Shown here one piece after another: positions 58,741 through 64,000 of a DNA stretch of 64,000 nucleotides. The position numbers and the translations under genes were made by a program. Below the pieces are notes generated by a model. That model searched no databases and had not been told where the DNA came from. It worked only from the letters and a program-made list of their open reading frames with translations. Each line of letters begins with the position of its first letter. Position 1 is the first letter of the stretch. Source of the stretch: CBDDEC01 sp965226785 (lineage in GTDB: Bacteria > Chloroflexota > Dehalococcoidia > UBA2979); assembly GCA_965226785.1 (NCBI GenBank), contig CBDDEC010000002.1, positions 372,001 to 436,000 of the forward strand. Direction: 5' to 3'.

Positions 58741-58826
58741 CGACCACCCGCAGCGACCACAGCCAGCAGGCTTCGTATCCTGTGCCCGCGCCCCGTCGAG
58801 GGCGCGCGACACGATGGAGCCTGCCC

Positions 58827-60050
58827 TTGACCGAAGCGTCCGCGCCCTACGACATCGCCGTCATCGGTGGCGGCATCCTTGGCCTGTCGAGCGCGCTGCA
58901 TCTGCTCGAGGCGCATCCCGAGCTACGGGTGACGGTGCTCGAGAAGGGCGACGCGGTCGCCGGGCATCAGACCGGGCACAACAGCGGCGTAATCCACTCG
59001 GGCATCTACTACCGCCCGGGCTCGCTCAAGGCGCGCTTCTGCGTCGACGGCCGCAACTCGATCGTCGAGTTCTGTGAGCAGCACGAGATCCCGTTCGAGC
59101 GCTGCGGCAAGGTCATCATCGCGACGCGCGAAGAGGAGCTGCCGCGCCTCGAGCTGCTGCATGAACGAGGCACCGCCAACGGCGTCGAGGGCCTCGAGAT
59201 CGTTGGCCCCGAACGCCTCGCCGAGATCGAGCCGCACGTGAGCGCGTGCCGCGCGCTCTGGTCGCCCGCGACGGCCATCGTCGACTTCAGCGAGATCGCT
59301 CGCGCCTACGCGCGCATCATCGTCGACGCCGGCGCCACCCTCGAGCTGGGCATGCGCGTCCTCGACATCCACGAGCGCGGCGACGTGAGCGTGGTCGAGA
59401 CTGACCGAGGAGACCTCGAGGCGCGGCACGTCATCAACTGCGCCGGCCTCCAGGCTGACCGCGTGGCGGCGCTGATGGGCGTGGACCTCGAGCTCCAGAT
59501 CGTTCCGTTCCGGGGTGAGTACTACACCTTGCGTAAGGAGCGCGAAGAGCTGGTGCGCGGGTTGATCTACCCGGTACCCGACCCCGACCTGCCGTTCCTC
59601 GGCGTGCACTTCACGCGCAATATGAAGGGCTATGTCGAGGCCGGTCCGAACGCCGTCCTGGCGACGGCGCAGGAGGGCTACCGCAAGCGTGACTTCCACC
59701 TCGGTGAGTTCCTGCGCACGCTGCGCTTCCCCGGCTTCTGGCGTGTCGCCGCCCGCGAATGGCGCACGGGGATCAACGAGGTGAACCGCTCGCTGCGCAA
59801 GTCGGTGTTCACCCGCGACCTCCAGCGCATGATCCCGGAGGTGGAAGCTGATGACCTCGTCGCCGGCGGCTCCGGTGTGCGAGCGCAGGCGGTCGCGCGC
59901 GACGGCACCCTCCTCGACGACTTCGCCATCGAGGCCAGCGCTCGCGCCGTACATGTGTTGAACGCGCCCTCGCCCGGCGCCACCTCGTCGCTCGAGATCG
60001 GCCGGCACATCGCAGGGCTCGCCACGGAGGCCTTCGCCCTCGACGCCTAG
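58827..60050 (+). CDS. lhgO: L-2-hydroxyglutarate oxidase
   Basis: A 407-residue FAD-dependent oxidase/dehydrogenase that converts L-2-hydroxyglutarate to 2-oxoglutarate, associated with the membrane electron chain. The dinucleotide site is DIAVIGGGILGLSSA (about 9-23). LEKGDAVAGHQTGHNSGVIHSGIYY appears in parts, with the HNSGVIHSG motif (about 49-57) diagnostic of LhgO. The C-terminal SGVRAQAV and PSPGATSSLEIG complete the fold. The start is taken as TTG at 58827 because GGAG lies 8 nt upstream and the usual family start fits here. Confidence 0.85.
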   Translation: MTEASAPYDIAVIGGGILGLSSALHLLEAHPELRVTVLEKGDAVAGHQTGHNSGVIHSGIYYRPGSLKARFCVDGRNSIVEFCEQHEIPFERCGKVIIATREEELPRLELLHERGTANGVEGLEIVGPERLAEIEPHVSACRALWSPATAIVDFSEIARAYARIIVDAGATLELGMRVLDIHERGDVSVVETDRGDLEARHVINCAGLQADRVAALMGVDLELQIVPFRGEYYTLRKEREELVRGLIYPVPDPDLPFLGVHFTRNMKGYVEAGPNAVLATAQEGYRKRDFHLGEFLRTLRFPGFWRVAAREWRTGINEVNRSLRKSVFTRDLQRMIPEVEADDLVAGGSGVRAQAVARDGTLLDDFAIEASARAVHVLNAPSPGATSSLEIGRHIAGLATEAFALDA

Positions 60051-60059
60051 CCGACCGCC

Positions 60060-60065
60060 TACCAT
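60060..60065 (+). promoter_or_regulatory. TAnnnT -10-like hexamer
   Basis: TACCAT, 27 nt before the ATG at 60093, with GAGGGGAGCG as ribosome site in between. Confidence 0.4.
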
Positions 60066-60092
60066 CGTCAGCGGTGCGAGGGGAGCGTCACG

Positions 60093-60512
60093 ATGTCTCA
60101 GATCACCGAACACCTCGAAGCGAAGCTCGGGCTCTACGAGGAGCTCGCCAGCGCCCTCCCCGATGATGCGTTCGACCGCCACCTCGGCGAACTGAAGTCG
60201 AACAGCATTGGCAGTCAGCTCTGGTGCATCGTTGGCACGCGCGAGAGCTACGCACGGGCGATCGAGGCCGGCGAGTGGAGCGGCTGGGCCTGTTCGCTGA
60301 TGGCGTTCAGCGGCGACGTGATGCGTCCGGGCCTCGCGGCCAGCGCCGATCTCGTACGCGCGCAGCTCACGGGCGACCTCGACGAGGCGAGGCTGGACCT
60401 GGCGCTGCAGCTCCTCGAACACGAAGCCCAGCACATGGGCCAGCTCCTCCGCTACCTGCTCGGCCTCGAACTCGAGGTGCCCGAGGGCTGGCGCACGTAC
60501 TTCGCGCTCTAG
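60093..60512 (+). CDS. DinB-fold protein (139 aa)
   Basis: A 139-residue DinB-like protein: ITEHLEAKLGLYEELASALP (first helix), NSIGSQLWCIVGTRESYARAI, and the terminal LLEHEAQHMGQLLRYLLGLE with the His-x-x-x-His pattern. A histidine is missing from the second helix (LWCIVGT), where most members have one, so metal binding may be altered. Start supported by GAGGGGAGCG. Function unknown. Confidence 0.75.
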   Translation: MSQITEHLEAKLGLYEELASALPDDAFDRHLGELKSNSIGSQLWCIVGTRESYARAIEAGEWSGWACSLMAFSGDVMRPGLAASADLVRAQLTGDLDEARLDLALQLLEHEAQHMGQLLRYLLGLELEVPEGWRTYFAL

Positions 60513-60589
60513 CGACGCGCCGGGGGCCGCTGCTATCGTGAACTGAGGCGGGCGAGAACCGAGGAGCACCCATCCGCACCACCAATCGC

Positions 60590-61378
60590 GTGGCCGGCCC
60601 GATGCCGGCCGTCGCCTCGCTCGCCGCCGCCATCCTCCTGACCGTGATCGCCCTCGGTGCTCTGGCGCTCAGCACTGCGCCCTCCGAGGCTCGCGCTCAG
60701 AACGCGCCGTTCACCGCTTACGGCGTCGGCCTCGACTCCGGCGACGTGGTCTCTGCGTTCATCGGCGGCGAGCTCTGCGGCAGCACGACGGTCGACGGCG
60801 CAGGGCAGTGGATCCTCCTGGTGCGCGACAGCGACCCCTGCGACCCTACGAACGACGCCACGATCGGATTCACCCTGAACGGCGCCACCGCGGAGGAGAC
60901 GGCGACGTGGAGCATCGGCGGGACGCCAGCGACCTCTGGATTCGATCCAAACGTCGGCATCCCACTGACCGTCGCCGCCACACCCACACCCACGCCCGAA
61001 CCCACCGAGGAGCCCACACCCGAGCCCACCGCTGAACCGACAGCCACGGCTACGCCGAGCGCCACGACGGAGCCGACGGCAACCGCGGAGCCGACGGCGA
61101 CCTCAACGCCGACGGCCACCTCGTCACCGGGCCCCACCTCGACGGCCACGCCGACCGCGACCGCGCCAGGCACCTCGACGCCCGCGACGCCGAGCGCCAC
61201 GAGCCCGGCCGACGCAACGGCGACCCCAACGATCACGATCCGACCGATCGATGATCCGACCGAGGCCGATGGCGGCGGCAGCTTCGTCGGCACGTTCGGC
61301 ATCATCGTGATCGTGCTTTTGGTCCTCGGCGGGATCGGAGCCGCGGTGGTGCTACCTCGGCTGCGTCGAGCCGCGTAG
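60590..61378 (+). CDS. Secreted protein with Thr/Pro-rich linker and C-terminal anchor
   Basis: A 262-residue envelope protein. It has a hydrophobic signal (LAAAILLTVIALGALAL) and a signal cleavage site near ARAQ. A small beta domain (about 37-125) begins FTAYGVGLDSGDVV, with two cysteines that may pair (GELCGST, SDPCDPT). A long Thr/Pro/Ala/Glu linker follows (about 130-225), then a C-terminal membrane segment with an Arg-rich tail. It would be tethered to the outer face of the membrane. The start is uncertain: GTG at 60590 lacks a close ribosome site, while GAGGAGC precedes an ATC codon at 60572. Confidence 0.7.
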   Translation: MAGPMPAVASLAAAILLTVIALGALALSTAPSEARAQNAPFTAYGVGLDSGDVVSAFIGGELCGSTTVDGAGQWILLVRDSDPCDPTNDATIGFTLNGATAEETATWSIGGTPATSGFDPNVGIPLTVAATPTPTPEPTEEPTPEPTAEPTATATPSATTEPTATAEPTATSTPTATSSPGPTSTATPTATAPGTSTPATPSATSPADATATPTITIRPIDDPTEADGGGSFVGTFGIIVIVLLVLGGIGAAVVLPRLRRAA

Positions 61379-61392
61379 CAGCGAGGGGGCGC

Positions 61393-62835
61393 GTGTTCAT
61401 GAGAGCGATGGGCCTCGCCGCACTTATCCTGACAGCCACGGTCGCTTTCGGCTGCCGCGGCGGCAGCGATCCCCAGCCGACCGCGATGCCCGAAGGCTCC
61501 GAACTCGTCGTTCCCACACAGAAGATCGAAGCCACCTCGACAGCGACGGCTTCGACTGTAAGCGGAAGTACGCCGACCGCGAGCGCAACCACGAGCGCAA
61601 CTCCAGAGGTGAGCGCGGTGACGCCTGCCTCAACAGCCGGAAGTGCCACGGTCGTACCGACCGGGACACCCGTCCCGACCGCCACGGCAACGCCGACTGA
61701 TCAACCGAATCCGCAGCCGACGCCCTCAACGACCGCCACCACTCCAGCGCCTCGGACGTTTGGGCCGATCTCCCTGACGCCAGCCCTCGGTGGACAAGTC
61801 TTCGGCCGGCCACTTGAGGTCGGGGCATATCCGATCCCCGGGCGCGACGGCAAGTTCGTCTTCGTCGCCGACCGGACGGGGATCGTGCGACTCTACCGCT
61901 TGGACACCGGCGAGGATCTGGGCGTATTTCTCCTGAACATCGCCGGGCAAACGCGATCGGACTATCAGGAGGGACTGCTTTCACTTGCGCTCGACCCGGA
62001 CTTCCTGACAAACGGACATCTCTGGGCGTGGTACACGCCACTCGGCTTCCCGCGGCGGATGCGACTGTCGCGGTTCACTGCCTCTCGCAACGTCGCGCGG
62101 ACGACCACAGAGCTGGTAGTTCTAGAGGTAGAAGAACCGCTGGCCGATCACAATGGCGGCGCGATCCGCTTTGGCGGCGACGGCCTCCTCTACCTCTCGA
62201 TCGGTGACGGTGGGCAATTCGCTGATTCGAGCGTCGCACAAGATCCAGGCAGTCTCCTCGGCACCGTAATCCGGATCGATGTCAGCGCCGCCTCGGCGGC
62301 TGAGCCGTACCGCATCCCAACCGACAACCCGTTCCTCGGCACGCTTGGCGCCGCGCCCGAGGTTTTTGCGTACGGATTCCGTAATCCGTGGCGCATGTCG
62401 TTCGACGCCGCGAGCGGGGCGCTATTGCTTGGCGATGTTGGCGAAGACACCGCCGAAGAAGTCAACATCGTTCGCGCGGGCGCCAACTATGGGTGGGACC
62501 GGGTCGAAGGTCTCTCGTGCTACTCCACCGCAATTAACTGCCGTCGCGACAGCGATGTCGATCCGGTCTTTAGCTACGGGCATAGCGGCCCGCGCTGCTC
62601 TATCACTGGCGGTGTTACCTACCGAGGCAACGCGGTTCCCTCACTGGCGGGCGCTTACTTGTTCGCTGACTACTGCAGTGGCGAGATCTGGGCGTTGGAC
62701 ACCGCCCGACCGAACGAGGCGCAACTGTTGGCCAACGGCGTCCCTGGCATCGTCACTTTTGGGCTCGGCCCTGATGGGGAGGTATTAATCGCCCGTTTCG
62801 GCGAACCGCTGCTGACCATCGTTGAGGCGCCCTAG
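61393..62835 (+). CDS. PQQ-dependent sugar-dehydrogenase-like lipoprotein
   Basis: A 480-residue exported protein. The leader ends with a lipobox VAFGC (Cys21). A Thr/Ser/Pro/Ala linker (about 30-120) precedes a six-bladed propeller of the glucose/sorbosone dehydrogenase (GSDH, YliI/Hip) family. Family stretches are EGLLSLALDPDF, NGGAIRFGGDGLLYLSIGDGG, YGFRNPWRMSFD and DVGEDTAEEVNIV. It would use PQQ and oxidise sugars outside the membrane. Start GTG at 61393 or ATG at 61399; GAGGGGGCGC lies upstream. It follows the previous gene by 14 nt, so one operon. Confidence 0.85.
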   Translation: MFMRAMGLAALILTATVAFGCRGGSDPQPTAMPEGSELVVPTQKIEATSTATASTVSGSTPTASATTSATPEVSAVTPASTAGSATVVPTGTPVPTATATPTDQPNPQPTPSTTATTPAPRTFGPISLTPALGGQVFGRPLEVGAYPIPGRDGKFVFVADRTGIVRLYRLDTGEDLGVFLLNIAGQTRSDYQEGLLSLALDPDFLTNGHLWAWYTPLGFPRRMRLSRFTASRNVARTTTELVVLEVEEPLADHNGGAIRFGGDGLLYLSIGDGGQFADSSVAQDPGSLLGTVIRIDVSAASAAEPYRIPTDNPFLGTLGAAPEVFAYGFRNPWRMSFDAASGALLLGDVGEDTAEEVNIVRAGANYGWDRVEGLSCYSTAINCRRDSDVDPVFSYGHSGPRCSITGGVTYRGNAVPSLAGAYLFADYCSGEIWALDTARPNEAQLLANGVPGIVTFGLGPDGEVLIARFGEPLLTIVEAP

Positions 62836-62994
62836 GCGTGGGCGCATGTCATTCGTTCGCCCGGAGCCATCAGCGGCTAGGGTCAGGCGGTTATCCGGCA
62901 ACTCGGCAACAGCCTCGCGGAGGGCGGCTCGAAGGTGGCCGTCTCGCATCGGACTCGGGCGCCGGTGATTGCTGACGTGGGGCGTGCAGGCTCT

Positions 62995-63849
62995 CTACCC
63001 CGCGGCGTATCGCGCGAGGAATGAGTATTGATCGATCGCTGCACCGAGTCGATCCCGAATTGCATCGGGCCACTCGACGCGGTCCCGCGTCCGATTGGGC
63101 GACTTCGCTACGGTCGATGACATCGCGGCGAGATAGCTGTCGTCCGCCTCCAGTCCCACGAACTCACAGATCTCCCGTATCTGATCGTCGGGGCGTTCAA
63201 TGAGCGCCTCATGGTGGATCGTGATCAGGTCATCGCCCACAACATCGCTGAGGCGCTGTACGGTTTCCGCCTGCAGCAGGTAGGTGTCGAGAGCCTGGTC
63301 GATCGGTCGTTCGCTGCGGATCGACATCGCGGCAACGTTGTCGTAGGGATCGCGAACAACATGAATCAGCCTAACTGGAACGCCGACCCTGCTCCGTAAT
63401 CGCTGAAGTGCCTCGGGGTCACGCGCAAGTCTCAAGGTCGATCCGCCACCACGTTTGTCGCCGACGACCCTTAGCTGACGATAGCTCCCCTGATACTGTC
63501 CTGGCACGGCATAGCTATATCCCGTCCACTCGCGTCCATTCTGTCCGAACCACTGATCTCGACGCAGGATAAGGGCGTAAAGCTGCGAGCGGCTGACGCG
63601 TCGGTTGACCCATTTCAGCGCGTCCAGTTCGTGTGCTACTACCGCGTCAGAGTGAGCGTTGAGTAGACTCCCGATCAGGCTGTGACCACTCCGGCCATAT
63701 CCGACGAACATGCAGTAGACCTCGACATCCATGAAGTCTTTTCGCAGCCTGATCGCGGTGAGCGACGCGGCGGCGAGCTCGGCGGCGTCGGTCGCGAGTG
63801 CGCTCGCGCGACGCGGGACACTGCGCAGCTTTCGGGCGAAGTCGGTCAT
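62995..63849 (-). CDS. Sulfotransferase family protein
   Basis: A 284-residue PAPS-dependent sulfotransferase. The phosphosulfate loop is VYCMFVGYGRSGHSLIGSLL (about 44-63) and the 3'-phosphate segment RLIHVVRDPYDNVAAMSIR (about 159-177). The acceptor is unknown. It lies 58 nt downstream of a CysN C-terminus on the same strand, so the PAPS-making genes beyond the right edge may share its operon. Confidence 0.8.
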   Translation of the reverse strand: MTDFARKLRSVPRRASALATDAAELAAASLTAIRLRKDFMDVEVYCMFVGYGRSGHSLIGSLLNAHSDAVVAHELDALKWVNRRVSRSQLYALILRRDQWFGQNGREWTGYSYAVPGQYQGSYRQLRVVGDKRGGGSTLRLARDPEALQRLRSRVGVPVRLIHVVRDPYDNVAAMSIRSERPIDQALDTYLLQAETVQRLSDVVGDDLITIHHEALIERPDDQIREICEFVGLEADDSYLAAMSSTVAKSPNRTRDRVEWPDAIRDRLGAAIDQYSFLARYAAG

Positions 63850-63907
63850 GGTCGAGCCCCCTCAAGATAGTGAAGGCTGGTCTCATCAGCGGAACCCAAC
63901 ACCGGCG

Positions 63908-64000
63908 CTACCCCTCCATGTCGGTCACGATGGCCGCGCCGACCGTGTCGTTGGTGGCCTCGTCCACAAGGATCAGTGATCCGGTGGCCCGGTTGCGGCG
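63908..64000 (-). CDS. cysN: Sulfate adenylyltransferase large subunit, C-terminal end (partial)
   Basis: The last 30 residues of a gene entering from the right edge read RRNRATGSLILVDEATNDTV, then GAAIVTDMEG and TAG at 63910-63908. NRATGS-(L/F)-I-L-(V/I)-DEATN-(D/N)-TV is the conserved C-terminal end of the EF-Tu-like domain of CysN/NodQ, which with CysD makes adenosine phosphosulfate. It may be a CysN or CysNC fusion; the APS-kinase part would lie downstream and is absent, so plain CysN is more likely. Confidence 0.7.
   Translation of the reverse strand, partial: RRNRATGSLILVDEATNDTVGAAIVTDMEG

Noticed and set aside
60572..60589. ATC as start codon of the linker protein
   Set aside because: The ribosome site is well placed but ATC starts are very rare; GTG at 60590 kept, with the start marked uncertain.

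Overview
The window is high-GC bacterial DNA (roughly two thirds G+C by eye), apparently from a member of the Chloroflexota, most likely a Dehalococcoidia/SAR202-type lineage. This placement is inferred from style, not from a marker gene. The signs are secreted proteins with long Thr/Pro-rich linkers, many luciferase-like (LLM) flavin oxidoreductases, many short-chain dehydrogenases (SDRs), several DinB-fold proteins, class III CoA transferases and a kinase-ATPase-TPR-cyclase regulator. No rRNA, convincing tRNA, CRISPR array, phage gene or transposase was seen.

Layout. 1-44 kb is mostly single genes or short operons of catabolic and housekeeping type. They include an acyl-CoA dehydrogenase cut by the left edge, alpha/beta hydrolases, a Ser/Thr kinase-AAA-TPR protein whose C-terminal cyclase domain is out of frame, and a MOSC-VOC fusion. 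SDRs, a GH172-like protein, DinB proteins, a TPP enzyme, a MetE-like protein beside a 567-residue unknown, two metallo-beta-lactamase-fold hydrolases, CaiB-type CoA transferase, MFS exporter and carboxylesterase follow. Then come DegV, an acetoacetate-decarboxylase-like protein without any lysine, a MaoC-like dehydratase, dienelactone hydrolase, PAP2, a metal-binding lipoprotein, a sulfotransferase, GDT1 and a large surface protein.

44-53.5 kb is an accessory, mosaic region. It starts with a nucleotide-sugar dehydrogenase and ends with an epimerase fragment coupled to a sulfotransferase. Between them lie two broken paralogous acetyltransferase-like genes, a cyclase remnant, an orphan HPr-kinase-like protein behind a perfect 60-bp tandem duplication, a frameshifted Tat-exported glycine-rich protein, and two families of intergenic repeat. 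One family has five copies of about 85-89 bp, three of them in tandem. Nucleotide-sugar dehydrogenase, epimerase, three sulfotransferases and a CysN C-terminus at the right edge together suggest a sulfated surface polysaccharide; this is an inference.

53.5-64 kb returns to intact genes: a PEP-mutase-family lyase, then a run of pseudo-hydrolase, LLM oxidoreductase and flavin-dependent halogenase-like protein, then DUF2061, L-2-hydroxyglutarate oxidase, DinB, two Thr/Pro-linker envelope proteins (one a sugar-dehydrogenase-like lipoprotein), a sulfotransferase and partial CysN.

Expression signals: a TAnnnT hexamer recurs upstream of many genes on both strands and is probably the -10 element. 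In two cases it lies exactly 6 nt before the start codon, suggesting leaderless mRNAs. At least eight genes carry a frameshift, nonsense codon or truncation. Some look like real decay in the accessory region; single slips in otherwise intact genes could be sequencing or assembly error.
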